A DNA stretch of 21,330 bases from a virus: positions 1-21,330 of IMG/VR virus record IMGVR_UViG_3300006919_000567; one strand, given 5' to 3'. Shown in pieces: positions 11,503 to 20,164 of this stretch (positions are counted from its first letter, which is position 1; each line of letters opens with the position of its first letter). Both the position numbers and the translations under genes were made by a program. The notes beneath the pieces are model-generated. The model was not told where the DNA came from and ran no database searches. It saw only the letters and a program-made list of their open reading frames with translations.

Positions 11503-13661
11503 TGGCACAAAGTTACGGTTATAAAGAACCAGTAACTGATGAACAGCTTATTAATATGATAGAGCAGGGTGTTCAAAGTAGTACTGGTGATTTTTTAAAT
11601 AGTTCTGATCTTGCAAGAGAAAGACTGAAATCAACATATGAATATGCTGGCGTGGCGGCTGATCATCTATCACCACAAGGAGTTTCATCAATAGTTGATA
11701 CTTCTACAACAGAGGTTATTGAGGCTTATACTGCTATACTTTCTGATTTATTTTTATCTAATCATAGGTTAGCTAGGTTTGTGCCTTATGATGATAGTCC
11801 AGGAGCTTTTAAAGCTGCAAGAGACGCAAGTGATGTAGTAAACTACTGTATATTTAAAAAGAATAATGGCTGGGAGTTTTTATCTAGCTGGATTAAATGT
11901 TCTTTGCTATGGAAAAATGCAGTATGTAGATGGGATTACATAGAAGATTATGATTATGTGTTTGAGGATTACGAAGAAGTAACTCAAATGAAGCTTGACG
12001 AAATTTTATCTGATAGTACTGCAGAGGTAATTGGTGAATTAAAATACCAAAACAGAACTACTAGTATGGATAACGAAGTAAACAACGTTGAGCTAGTATA
12101 TAAAGACGTACGAATAAGAAAGAAGATAGATAAGTCTAGAGTTAAGTTGGAGTTAGTTCCACCTGAAAACTTTAGAATATCAAGAGATGCTACAGAAATA
12201 GAAGATGCTCAGTTTGTAGGTATACAGACTCAGATGACTAGATCTGAAATAAGAAAATATTATCCTGACGTAGTTGATGATATTGATTTTGATAATATGC
12301 ACGATACTTCATGGTTAGGTTCTGCAAAATACTCTCAAGATGTAGCAGCTAGAAAAGCTGTAACAGGACAAGAGTATTGGCAAGGATCTGTTGAACAACA
12401 TGAAGTACCGTTAGAAGCAAACATAAATGTGAATGTAACTGAATGCTGGATTGAAGTAGACAGAGACGGAGATGGCATTGCTGAACTAAAGCACATAATG
12501 ACTATTGGTAACCACATTGTTTATGAAAACGATGTAGAAGAAATACCACTAGCATCTATTGTGCCTATTGATATACCGTTTGAATTTTATGGTTTGTCAA
12601 TGGCAGACTTTACAAGAAGCTCAACATTAGCTTCTACAGCAATACTAAGAGGTTTTGTAGAAAATACATATCTTACAAACTATGCTCCTAAGTTAGCGGA
12701 TCCTAATATAGTTGATTTTTCTGCTTTACAAAATATGAAGCCAAAGCAGATAATACCTACTAATGGTAATCCACAAGCTGCAGTTTCTACTTTACCACCT
12801 GAAACTATATCTACTGGTACTGTGCCTTTACTAGAGCATTTGCAAACTATTAAAGAGCAAGCAACTGGTATGAGTAAGACTGTACAAGGTCTTAATGACA
12901 CATTGTACGTTTCAGGAAATTCAGAACAAAAGTTCGCCGCTGTCCAATCAGCAGCCCAGAAGCGTATTCAACATATTGCGCGGCGTTTTGCGGAAACAGG
13001 ATTTAAGCGGTTGATTGCTGGAGTCTACGAAACTATGCACAAGAGCATGAAGCGTAAAGTTTCATATAGCATGGATGGTGTATATAAAACCGTAGATATG
13101 AACGCACTTCCATCTAAGATGGACGTTGAAATTCTTCTTGATATAGGAGAAAATAGTAATAGTAACAAGTTACAAAAATTACAAAAAATAGGTGCAGAAG
13201 TTCTTCCAGCTCTTAATAATAATGGTGCAGGTATAGTTATACGACCTGAAGCACCAGCTGTTTTAGCAACTCAAATAATAGAATCCATGAATATGGATAG
13301 TAACGATTTCTTAGAAGATTACAATACTGAAGAATTTAGACAACGAGCAATGGAGTCTGTTGAAAAGCAAACAAAAGACGCTGAACTAGCAAAGCAGCTT
13401 GAGCAACAAAGAGCTGCTGCTGAAGTTGACTTACAATCAGCAAATGTACAGTATACTAGAGCTCAAGCTAAAAATACAATGGACGATAATGCTAGACAGT
13501 TAGCAGTTTCTATTGATAAACATTTTCAAGAATGGGCAGATTTAAATATTAAAGCTGTCAAAGAAGGAACGCAAGTGCCACAACATCCTTCTTATAACGA
13601 AATATTAATGATGGCACAACAAATATTAGGAGGACGCCCAAATGGGAACAGTAACAATTAA
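11502..13661 (+). CDS. Portal protein, SU10/P22-like
   Basis: At 719 residues this is a large portal of the podovirus-like type. Landmarks are the opening with DFLNSSDLARERLKSTYEYA, a DRDGDGIAELKH string near residues 319-330 (a loop common in this portal family), FEFYGLSMADF around 364, and the helical crown part IKEQATGMSKTVQGLNDTL followed by QKRIQHIARRFAE. A long helical C-terminus (AKQLEQQRAAAEVDLQSANV) would form the barrel. It makes the dodecameric DNA gate at one capsid vertex. Position after terminase and before scaffold and capsid genes supports the call. GGAGGT lies eight bases before the ATG. Codon use shifts locally at about 12930-13080. Confidence 0.88.
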   Translation: MAQSYGYKEPVTDEQLINMIEQGVQSSTGDFLNSSDLARERLKSTYEYAGVAADHLSPQGVSSIVDTSTTEVIEAYTAILSDLFLSNHRLARFVPYDDSPGAFKAARDASDVVNYCIFKKNNGWEFLSSWIKCSLLWKNAVCRWDYIEDYDYVFEDYEEVTQMKLDEILSDSTAEVIGELKYQNRTTSMDNEVNNVELVYKDVRIRKKIDKSRVKLELVPPENFRISRDATEIEDAQFVGIQTQMTRSEIRKYYPDVVDDIDFDNMHDTSWLGSAKYSQDVAARKAVTGQEYWQGSVEQHEVPLEANINVNVTECWIEVDRDGDGIAELKHIMTIGNHIVYENDVEEIPLASIVPIDIPFEFYGLSMADFTRSSTLASTAILRGFVENTYLTNYAPKLADPNIVDFSALQNMKPKQIIPTNGNPQAAVSTLPPETISTGTVPLLEHLQTIKEQATGMSKTVQGLNDTLYVSGNSEQKFAAVQSAAQKRIQHIARRFAETGFKRLIAGVYETMHKSMKRKVSYSMDGVYKTVDMNALPSKMDVEILLDIGENSNSNKLQKLQKIGAEVLPALNNNGAGIVIRPEAPAVLATQIIESMNMDSNDFLEDYNTEEFRQRAMESVEKQTKDAELAKQLEQQRAAAEVDLQSANVQYTRAQAKNTMDDNARQLAVSIDKHFQEWADLNIKAVKEGTQVPQHPSYNEILMMAQQILGGRPNGNSNN

Positions 13662-13938
13662 TGCTTCAGGCGTTGGCGCAGCTCAGTCAGGAACAGTAAC
13701 TACTGCTGGCGGATCTGGTGGAGGTATTATTATGGTAACAAACCATAGTGATGCTACAATAACGTTTGATGTGGCGACTGCTGGTACAGTAGTGCAATCA
13801 GATTTAACAATAGGGCCTAAGGACTACCAAATAGTCACAGGTCTTAACAATGGTGCACAAACCTTGGTGAACTTAAAAACTTCTCATGGTACTGCTGCAC
13901 AAGTTAACGAAGTAGTGTACAATACACTAGTAACCTAA
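13642..13938 (+). CDS. Small Gly/Thr-rich virion-type protein, 98 aa
   Basis: Unrecognised. The product starts MGTVTINASGVGAAQSGTV, is rich in Gly, Thr, Val and Ala, and looks all-beta (GGGIIMVTNHSDATITFDV, then QSDLTIGPKDYQIVTGLN). It has the look of a small capsid decoration or fibre-base protein. It overlaps the portal end by 20 nt, with AGGAGG eight bases before the ATG. Placement between portal and scaffold suits a head protein, but no family is recognised. Confidence 0.65.
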   Translation: MGTVTINASGVGAAQSGTVTTAGGSGGGIIMVTNHSDATITFDVATAGTVVQSDLTIGPKDYQIVTGLNNGAQTLVNLKTSHGTAAQVNEVVYNTLVT

Positions 13939-14016
13939 ATGAATAAGGAAGCTATGATAACGCATACTGTTATGGTTATCGGACTTTGCTTATTCATTTA
14001 TTATCTTGCTTTTTAA
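13939..14016 (+). CDS. Tiny single-span membrane peptide, 25 aa
   Basis: A 25-codon frame begins at an ATG next to the preceding stop. A second in-frame ATG at 13954 has AGGA four bases upstream and may be the true start, giving 20 residues. The product has MITHTVMVIGLCLFIYYLAF as its hydrophobic part, enough for one membrane span. The gap otherwise holds only the ribosome site of the Hsp20 gene. No homologue is known to me. Confidence 0.45.
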   Translation: MNKEAMITHTVMVIGLCLFIYYLAF

Positions 14017-14026
14017 GGAGAAACAA

Positions 14027-14446
14027 ATGAATAGACATTTAGAAATTATAGATTGGTTTAATAATTACACACCTTATACTATTGGCTTTGATAGATTGGT
14101 GGAACGATTAGCCGCAAATACTAACACGGATACTTATCCTCCGTTTAACATTATAAAGGAGGACGCAGAAAACTTTAAGATAGAAATGGCTGTAGCTGGC
14201 TTTGAAAAATCTGAAATAGATATTACAGTAGCTGACGGTATGCTATCAATTAAATCTGCAAAAGAGAATAAAAACGATGATGATAAACTTTACAGAGGTA
14301 TTTCTTACAGAAAGTTTAATAAAAAGTTTACGCTAGCTGAAGATGTAATCGTAAAAGACGCATCACTAATCTGCGGATTATTAACTATTAAACTAGAAAA
14401 AATACTTCCTGAAGAGAAGAAACCTAGGACTATTAAAATAAACTAA
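14027..14446 (+). CDS. Hsp20 / small heat shock protein
   Basis: The 139-residue product is an alpha-crystallin-domain chaperone of the IbpA type: TIGFDRLVERLAA near residue 20, YPPFNIIKEDAENFKIEMAV at the domain start, AGFEKSEIDITVADGMLSI in the core, a YRGISYRKFNKKFTLAEDV segment, and a C-terminal IKI that matches the I-x-I anchor. Small heat shock proteins are frequent in cyanophages and other marine phages and may help the folding or assembly of head proteins; the position between portal and scaffold fits this. AAGGAG stands seven bases before the ATG at 14027; an upstream TTG at 14006 is unlikely. Confidence 0.93.
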   Translation: MNRHLEIIDWFNNYTPYTIGFDRLVERLAANTNTDTYPPFNIIKEDAENFKIEMAVAGFEKSEIDITVADGMLSIKSAKENKNDDDKLYRGISYRKFNKKFTLAEDVIVKDASLICGLLTIKLEKILPEEKKPRTIKIN

Positions 14447-14454
14447 GGATTATT

Positions 14455-14793
14455 ATGGACCAGTATAAGAAAGCAGCCGAGACGAGGCTAAATAATTCTG
14501 CGTCCCATGGAAATCATAAAGTTCACCCGGAAGAACTAGCACGAAGAGCCCACACCCGTGGGCACTTTGCAGCTAAAGAACGAGATGAGTTTTTTGATCA
14601 AGTCTATGGTGATATACTAGTAGAATATTTTATGCAATGGTTAAAAACCGAGCCTCACGAAACTAAGTCTCGAGAGTTTTTATATGCATCTGCTATGGCG
14701 CTAGGTAGTGTCAAAGAGAAGATGATTGCTTTCGAAACTTATGGAAAAAACATACCACACATGAAGGAGAATAGTAGTGAGGGAGATAAATAA
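14455..14793 (+). CDS. Hypothetical protein, 112 aa
   Basis: Unrecognised. The product is helical and mixed-charge, with ELARRAHTRGHFAAKERDEF in the first half and DQVYGDILVEYFMQWLKTE then REFLYASAMALGSVKEKMIA in the second. The last segment looks like a packed helix pair. It lies between Hsp20 and the scaffold gene in the head module, so it may be a minor head or assembly protein. AAGGA precedes the ATG. Confidence 0.68.
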   Translation: MDQYKKAAETRLNNSASHGNHKVHPEELARRAHTRGHFAAKERDEFFDQVYGDILVEYFMQWLKTEPHETKSREFLYASAMALGSVKEKMIAFETYGKNIPHMKENSSEGDK

Positions 14794-14977
14794 ATCGGAA
14801 TTATTGTATAATATCGATAATATGATAAATACATTAGAGTATGATTCAATGCGATCACCAGGTAAATGTAAAATAAATGCAAGTTTATTAGTTAACCTGT
14901 ATGCTCTTAAAGATATATATTTAAAGGAATTAAAGAATTCAAAAGCAGCCCCTAAAAAGGAGGTAGCAAATGGATAA
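14777..14977 (+). CDS. Hypothetical protein, 66 aa
   Basis: Unrecognised. The start is a GTG at 14777, with AGGAG seven bases upstream, inside the end of the preceding gene (17-nt overlap). The product starts MREINKSELLYNIDNMINTL, has a helical middle (ASLLVNLYALKDIYLKELK) and a basic end (KAAPKKEVANG). It overlaps the scaffold start by 8 nt. Size and helix content suit a small assembly helper, but nothing specific is visible. Confidence 0.6.
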   Translation: MREINKSELLYNIDNMINTLEYDSMRSPGKCKINASLLVNLYALKDIYLKELKNSKAAPKKEVANG

Positions 14978-16079
14978 CAATACAGAAGCGCAAGTGGACT
15001 CTACCCAACAGGATGACTCCCAAGCCGATGTAGGTCGAACAGAGGAACAGTTGCTGGCTGACATTGTTCGTAATTCGGATTTTGTTTCGAATGACGAGGA
15101 ATCTCTACCCGAAGAGCAAGTACCTGAGTTAGACCCGGAAAAATCAGATTCAGAGACCCAAGAGTCTGAGGAAGCCGTTAGTGAAGAAGTTGAAGAAGAG
15201 GTTCAAACAGAAGGTGAAGAAGTTCCAGTTGAGGATGCTGCGACTGCCGCTACCCAACAATCTGAAATTTACTCGCAAGATGATTTGGACTTAGATGCTA
15301 AAGTTTCTGTCAAAATTGATGGACAAGAAACTGAAATATCTTTTGGTGATCTTATTAAAGGTTACTCTACTGAACAATCTCTTTCTAATAAGGGTCGAGA
15401 GCTTGGAGATGCTAGGAAAAAACTCGAAGCAGAATTTCAAAGTAAACTAACAGAGCTTGACAATATGTCTAAAGCAAGTGTAGCTGTACTTTATTCTCAA
15501 GAGAAAGCCAAAGCAGATCAATATCATGAGCTTGAAAAAAAGATCACTGAAGCACGTACAAGTGGTGATACTTACAATTTAACTGAATTAAAAGATCAAC
15601 GCGAACAAGCACAAAAGGAGTATTGGGAAGCCAGACAACAACGTGAGGGTTTAGGACAGGCTGTTCAAAAAAGCCAAGAAGAACAATTACAAAAGGAATG
15701 GCAAGCTTCAATATCTCATTTTAATGAAACAATACCGACGTTAATACCTGGATATGATGAAAGCAAAGCGAAACAAATTCGTGAGTTTGCATTAGCTGAA
15801 GGTATATCTGAAGATGTTTTAAATATGGTAGTTGACCCAACTATTGTAAAGTTTGTTGATGATTACAGACAGTTAAAACAAGGCGTTACTAAAGGCGCTG
15901 TAAAACGTAAAGCATTACCTGCTAAAAAAGCCCCAGTTAAAAAAGCTAAGACTGTTACACAACAGAAATCTGATGCTAAACAAGTACTGAGGTCTAAAGT
16001 GCTAAGCGGTGAAGGTAATTCAAGTGATGAAAAAGATTTTTTAAGGGCTATGGCTGAGCGATCTCTGGGTAATATTTAA
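14970..16079 (+). CDS. Capsid scaffolding protein
   Basis: The 369-residue product has the usual build of phage scaffolds: a very acidic, low-complexity first third (many Glu and Asp, e.g. SEEVEEEVQTEGEEVPVED), a short folded part with VSVKIDGQETEISFGDLIKG that is typical of scaffold-like proteins before a YST.QSLSNK stretch, a long coiled coil (about 150-250), and a basic C-terminal part (VKRKALPAKKAPVKKAKT at about 311-328) that could contact the capsid protein. It lies directly before the major capsid gene. It shares the AAGGAGG site with the end of the preceding gene. No protease domain is seen. Confidence 0.82.
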   Translation: MDNNTEAQVDSTQQDDSQADVGRTEEQLLADIVRNSDFVSNDEESLPEEQVPELDPEKSDSETQESEEAVSEEVEEEVQTEGEEVPVEDAATAATQQSEIYSQDDLDLDAKVSVKIDGQETEISFGDLIKGYSTEQSLSNKGRELGDARKKLEAEFQSKLTELDNMSKASVAVLYSQEKAKADQYHELEKKITEARTSGDTYNLTELKDQREQAQKEYWEARQQREGLGQAVQKSQEEQLQKEWQASISHFNETIPTLIPGYDESKAKQIREFALAEGISEDVLNMVVDPTIVKFVDDYRQLKQGVTKGAVKRKALPAKKAPVKKAKTVTQQKSDAKQVLRSKVLSGEGNSSDEKDFLRAMAERSLGNI

Positions 16080-16110
16080 TATTAACTCAATGCCTTGGAG
16101 GTAACTACTT

Positions 16111-17292
16111 ATGGCTAATACACTCGGTGTACGTGGTACAGGCGGACCAGCAGGTCCAGCGCGTGCTACAAACAAGGACGTCTCTGAAAGAGAGGATCTT
16201 GCTAATTTTATTACAATGATAACAAGGGACGAAACTCCCTTTACAGCATCTATCGGTAAAACTAAAGCTACTGCTATTTATCATGAATGGCAGACTGATG
16301 AGCTCGAAGCTCCTGGTAACTCACGAATTGGTGAGGGTACTGATTGGATCGCTCCAACTGCTGATGGTTCTGGTGGTACAGGTGCAACACCTGCTACTGG
16401 TGCTAAGTTCGCAGTCTCTGGTCCTAACAGAACCAGACTAGGTAACTATACACAGATCAATGGTAAAACTATTGCTGTGTCAGGAACTAGACGAGCTGTC
16501 GATCAGGCTGGTGTAGCTGATGAATACGCATATCAACTTAAAAAGCGTGGTACTGAACTACGACGTGACGTTGAGTTTGATATGATTCATGCTCATAACA
16601 TCTCAAATGCTGTAGGTTCGCAAAACGCTAACTCACGTTCTGCGGGTGGATATTCATCATTTATTAACAGTACAGCTACTTGTAACTATGTAGGGCAATG
16701 GGAAGCTCCTTCTGCTGCTACTACAGGTGCAGGTAACGATAATGAAGGTACTGCTATTCCTCGATCTAGCGTTAACGTATCTTCTTCTGCAGCTCCAAAT
16801 AGAGGTTCTTTAACATTATCTGATATTGATCAGGTTATGCAGAAAATCTATGAGGAAGGTGGTAAAGCTACTAAAGTTATGGTTTCACCAAAAATCCGTA
16901 GAGATTTCTCTGATTTAATGGTATCTGATACCGGGGTTAAGCGAGAAATCGGTGACAGTGGTAAACTACGACAATCTGTCGATGTATACATGTCTGACTT
17001 TGGTGACATCATGGTTGTGCCTAACTATATCATGGGATTATCTAACTCTCATGCTGCTATCTTAGGTGATGGCCACGCATCTAACTATTTCACAAGCAGT
17101 GGAATTCCAGATATGGCTGACTTTGCAGCTTACATCTATGATCCAATGTGGTTCTCAACAGCTTACCTACGATCTCTACAAGAGGTTGACGTAGGACAAA
17201 AGGGTGACTCAACTGTCGGAATGATGGTTGAAGAGTGCACTCTTGAAGTGCGTAACCCAAAAGGTTGCGGAGCTATTTACGGTCTTGCATAA
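16111..17292 (+). CDS. Major capsid protein, SU10/DUF5309-like
   Basis: The 393-residue product fits the DUF5309 / SU10-type major capsid family: an opening with REDLANFITMITRDETPFTA then SIGKTKATAIYHEWQTDELE, followed by a Gly/Ala-rich arm, NRTRLGNYTQINGKTIAVSG, RRDVEFDMIHAH, and the late QMMVEECTLEVRN-type end (here MMVEECTLEVRNPKG). Codon use differs from its neighbours (more CGT and CGA for Arg, GGT for Gly), as expected for a very highly expressed gene. It has GGAGGT before the ATG and a strong terminator directly after the stop, so its message level can be set separately from the genes that follow. Confidence 0.93.
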   Translation: MANTLGVRGTGGPAGPARATNKDVSEREDLANFITMITRDETPFTASIGKTKATAIYHEWQTDELEAPGNSRIGEGTDWIAPTADGSGGTGATPATGAKFAVSGPNRTRLGNYTQINGKTIAVSGTRRAVDQAGVADEYAYQLKKRGTELRRDVEFDMIHAHNISNAVGSQNANSRSAGGYSSFINSTATCNYVGQWEAPSAATTGAGNDNEGTAIPRSSVNVSSSAAPNRGSLTLSDIDQVMQKIYEEGGKATKVMVSPKIRRDFSDLMVSDTGVKREIGDSGKLRQSVDVYMSDFGDIMVVPNYIMGLSNSHAAILGDGHASNYFTSSGIPDMADFAAYIYDPMWFSTAYLRSLQEVDVGQKGDSTVGMMVEECTLEVRNPKGCGAIYGLA

Positions 17293-17295
17293 GAC

Positions 17296-17332
17296 TTTTT
17301 TGGGGAGGTTTAATCGCCTCCCCAATTTTTTT
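17296..17332 (+). terminator. Strong intrinsic terminator after the capsid gene
   Basis: TTGGGGAGG and CCTCCCCAA form a perfect 9-bp stem around an 8-base loop, followed by TTTTTTT. It lies four bases after the capsid stop codon. Genes downstream would need read-through or a promoter not found here. Confidence 0.92.
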
Positions 17333-17345
17333 GATGAGGTAAGTT

Positions 17346-18701
17346 ATGGAAGTACGGGTACCAATGCCAAGACCTAATAACATAGGTCCTTTAGTTGTAC
17401 CAGCTCCTTTGGCTAAACCACTAGAATTTATGACCATAGATGAAAAGAAAGCTATGGTTGAAAACTATAAAAGAACTGTGCCTTATCATCATCGTGCGTT
17501 AGGAGACGTAGAGTTTAGAGCTGATATTGATAAATACGTTAATACTAGTCCTAGAGCAATACTAGCTCTTCATGATATAGAAAAAAGAACTGGAGGAGAT
17601 TACGGTCAGTTAATAGATTTTAATGCGTTTCAAGATGCTGACAAAGATATGGGAGAAGATGGTAACTTAGGTAGTTATAACTGGAGACCTATAGGAGTGT
17701 TAAACGATCAGTATTTACAAGGTATTACTATAAATCCTGTAGAAACTGATTTCTTAGGAGACCTAATGGCGCAAGATTCTAGTCTGAGAGAATCGTTTAG
17801 AAAAAATAATATTAAAGATATTTATGCAAAATCACCGTGGTGGTCTACACTTAGACACGAGTTAGATCATTATGCAGATGATTATCTTTTTGGTCCTCTT
17901 AATTTTGCTCAAGCCCCTAACTTAAATACAAGTAAAAGTGGTCCTTTTACTTATGGTACAGCTAGTCGCCCAGATATAGTAAATGAACAAATGTGGTTAG
18001 CAAGTCATGGCTATCAAAGCGCATATGATCCAAGAAGAAGAGAAGTTATAATTACTGGTAAAAGAGATAAGTTTGTTCCTGAACAAGGACCTTTTTATGA
18101 TTCAACTACTGAGTTAGGTTCTGACGTACAAAACGTACAAAACTTAATTACTTCTTTAAAAGCTGATTATGCTAAAGCTGAAGAGGCTGCTGAGCAAAAA
18201 TTAATTGAAATGGGCTTTGATACACACAACGATATATGGAATAAATACACAAATAAAGAAATTAATAAAGAAGAATATAAAAAAGAAAACGATAAATATA
18301 TAGATCGTATGCTTAAGTTTGGAGGAATGAACGATCAACAAAAAGCAATGTTTACAGAAATGGAACGATATGGTGGTAATTTTACATCATCTATGAGACA
18401 TAGGAACTTAACTCCTTTAGATGTACTAGATGATAGAAGTACTGGTTACGCAGATTTTCTATATCCTCCAGAGATAGGTGATAGCAAAACAGCTGATTTA
18501 TTAGAGTATGAAAACGTAAATATACCAGAAGGAAGTCATGCTGAAGCAATAAAAGCTATAGAAAATTTAGCTTTAAAAAGATTAGAAGAGTTAGGTGTTC
18601 CAAGAACGCCAACAAACATACGTAAATTAAGTCTTTTAGATAGACTTGGTTCAGTGCTAGGATTAAGAGAACTTCCTAAACAACCAAGATATACATATTA
18701 A
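17346..18701 (+). CDS. Hypothetical protein with HExxH zinc-peptidase motif, 451 aa
   Basis: No named family is recognised. A candidate zinc-metallopeptidase motif, HELDH at 171-175, lies in STLRHELDHYADDYLFG, where the flanking helix pattern is right for a gluzincin- or metzincin-like site; a third ligand could not be fixed. The N-terminus is Pro-rich (MEVRVPMPRPNNIGPLVVPA), and the second half is charged and helical (KADYAKAEEAAEQKLIEMG; NKEEYKKENDKYIDR). The gene is the first after the capsid terminator. It might be a maturation peptidase, a virion protein with wall-degrading or host-cleaving action, or a non-enzymatic protein in which the motif is chance. Confidence 0.7.
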   Translation: MEVRVPMPRPNNIGPLVVPAPLAKPLEFMTIDEKKAMVENYKRTVPYHHRALGDVEFRADIDKYVNTSPRAILALHDIEKRTGGDYGQLIDFNAFQDADKDMGEDGNLGSYNWRPIGVLNDQYLQGITINPVETDFLGDLMAQDSSLRESFRKNNIKDIYAKSPWWSTLRHELDHYADDYLFGPLNFAQAPNLNTSKSGPFTYGTASRPDIVNEQMWLASHGYQSAYDPRRREVIITGKRDKFVPEQGPFYDSTTELGSDVQNVQNLITSLKADYAKAEEAAEQKLIEMGFDTHNDIWNKYTNKEINKEEYKKENDKYIDRMLKFGGMNDQQKAMFTEMERYGGNFTSSMRHRNLTPLDVLDDRSTGYADFLYPPEIGDSKTADLLEYENVNIPEGSHAEAIKAIENLALKRLEELGVPRTPTNIRKLSLLDRLGSVLGLRELPKQPRYTY

Positions 18702-18715
18702 TAACGGAGGGAAAA

Positions 18716-18937
18716 ATGTACGTTATACGATCCGCAAACGGAAATATATATCCAGTAGATAGATCTGTTTTTAGAATAGCAGAAGCAACAGGTGGTGGAT
18801 ATAAACTAACTCATTTTACTGCTAATGCAGGTAGTGTAGCAACTAACGCAAACCCAGCAGCTGCAACTGCAGGTGACGAACTAGGTTATATAGGTAAGTC
18901 AGGTAGATTTGTTGCTATAACAGAACCAGCAACTTAG
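18716..18937 (+). CDS. Hypothetical small protein, 73 aa
   Basis: Unrecognised. The product opens MYVIRSANGNIYPVDRSVFR, then IAEATGGGYKLTHFTANAG and an Ala/Asn-rich turn, ending LGYIGKSGRFVAITEPAT. It looks like a small all-beta unit. GGAGGG stands four bases before the ATG. The place between capsid and adaptor genes suggests a minor head or head-tail protein. Confidence 0.62.
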   Translation: MYVIRSANGNIYPVDRSVFRIAEATGGGYKLTHFTANAGSVATNANPAAATAGDELGYIGKSGRFVAITEPAT

Positions 18938-18945
18938 GAGTAATT

Positions 18946-19290
18946 ATGGGTAAACAATATGAATTTGATTTTAGTAGTGCTACAGTAGATCCTAAAAAGT
19001 CTATTAAAGCAGGATTTGATTTAGAGACCGGACAGTGGCAAGCTACGCAAAACGTTCAACAATATTTAGATAGCGCAAAATTAGACAGGGATAAGCAAAA
19101 CTATTTTGGCAGAACAAAGTATAAAGGTTTTCGTAAGATGGCTACTATACCAGATATAGTTGCTATTAAAATAAAAGAGGATTGGGGTATTGATTTACAC
19201 GATCAAACCTTTATGCAAGATACTGACAAGATGGCAAAATTAAAAATAATTTTAAAGCAAGAATATCCTCATCTATTAATTAATACATAG
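18946..19290 (+). CDS. Hypothetical protein, 114 aa
   Basis: Unrecognised. The product starts MGKQYEFDFSSATVDPKKS, has a central basic helix (DRDKQNYFGRTKYKGFRKM), and ends with KLKIILKQEYPHLLINT. It lies directly before the head-tail adaptor gene, with AGGAG six bases before the ATG. It could be a neck or head-completion protein, but this rests on position only. Confidence 0.64.
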   Translation: MGKQYEFDFSSATVDPKKSIKAGFDLETGQWQATQNVQQYLDSAKLDRDKQNYFGRTKYKGFRKMATIPDIVAIKIKEDWGIDLHDQTFMQDTDKMAKLKIILKQEYPHLLINT

Positions 19291-19300
19291 GAGGATTATT

Positions 19301-20164
19301 ATGACCTATGCTGAACTTGTTACATTAGTACGCAGTTGGTGTAATAGAGATGAGGAAGTTGTTAGTGACGATCAAATAAAAGATTCATTAAAATACGCAG
19401 CAGATAAAGCTTACAGAAAACTACGAGTACCTCCTTTAGAAAATGTAGCTGAATACGAAAAGTCTTTATTAGAAGCTGCTTCAACTACTAGTACATCTAC
19501 TAGATTAAGCCGAACTGAATTAAAAATACCGTTTGATTTAATAGAAATTATACAAATAAAAGAAATAGACGCTGCTGGTTTACCTACTAGAGTATGGAAT
19601 GAAAAGTTAGATGTAAGAACATTTAATGATCCTTCTGCTGAAAAGTATACTGCCAATAACTATTTTACAAGAGAGCGTAATGTTATTTATGTAAGTCCTG
19701 CCTTTGGTGAAAACACTAATAGTAATGCGGGTAATGCTATTGAAATGCTATACTACAGGCGTTTACCTGCCCTAGACGCTAAGTATGCGGTTACTGTACT
19801 AAACTATAAAGCTGGATTTTTAACTACATCAGGTGGTACAACACCTTTATACTTTGTAAATGGTAACACAACTGATGCGTATTTAACATCTACAGAGGCA
19901 ACAGCCGCAGCAGATGGTGCAGGAACTAATACAGCAAATTATATAGGCACAGAAGTACCTAATTGGTTACGAGATGAAAACGAAAAAATATTATTATATG
20001 GAGCTTTAGTAGAAATATTTGCTTTTGTGGGCGATGACGAACAAGCAGCTAAATATAAAATAATGTTTGATGGTGAAATTCAAGAACTTAATGACGAAGA
20101 TGCTAAGCGTAATTCTTCTGGAGGTAATGTACAAATAAACTTTAACGGGAGAGGGTTAATATAA
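19301..20164 (+). CDS. Head-tail adaptor protein, SU10 adaptor-like
   Basis: The 287-residue product opens MTYAELVTLVRSWCNRDEEV and continues VSDDQIKDSLKYAADKAYRKLR with VPPLENVAEYE, the opening of a common adaptor family of podovirus-like and marine phages that sits below the portal. The middle has strands typical of its beta domain (NVIYVSPAFGENTN, AIEMLYYRRLPAL), and late in the protein a conserved EKILLYGALVEIFAFVGDDEQA helix. The last 20 residues are polar. AGGAGG lies before the ATG and the stop overlaps the fibre gene start (TAATG). It would connect portal and tail and open or close the DNA channel. Confidence 0.82.
   Translation: MTYAELVTLVRSWCNRDEEVVSDDQIKDSLKYAADKAYRKLRVPPLENVAEYEKSLLEAASTTSTSTRLSRTELKIPFDLIEIIQIKEIDAAGLPTRVWNEKLDVRTFNDPSAEKYTANNYFTRERNVIYVSPAFGENTNSNAGNAIEMLYYRRLPALDAKYAVTVLNYKAGFLTTSGGTTPLYFVNGNTTDAYLTSTEATAAADGAGTNTANYIGTEVPNWLRDENEKILLYGALVEIFAFVGDDEQAAKYKIMFDGEIQELNDEDAKRNSSGGNVQINFNGRGLI

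Noticed and set aside
12455-12490. Calcium-binding EF-hand in the portal (DRDGDGIAE)
   Set aside because: This string is common in portals of this type and has no flanking helix pattern or complete 12-residue loop as seen in the 10516-10833 product.
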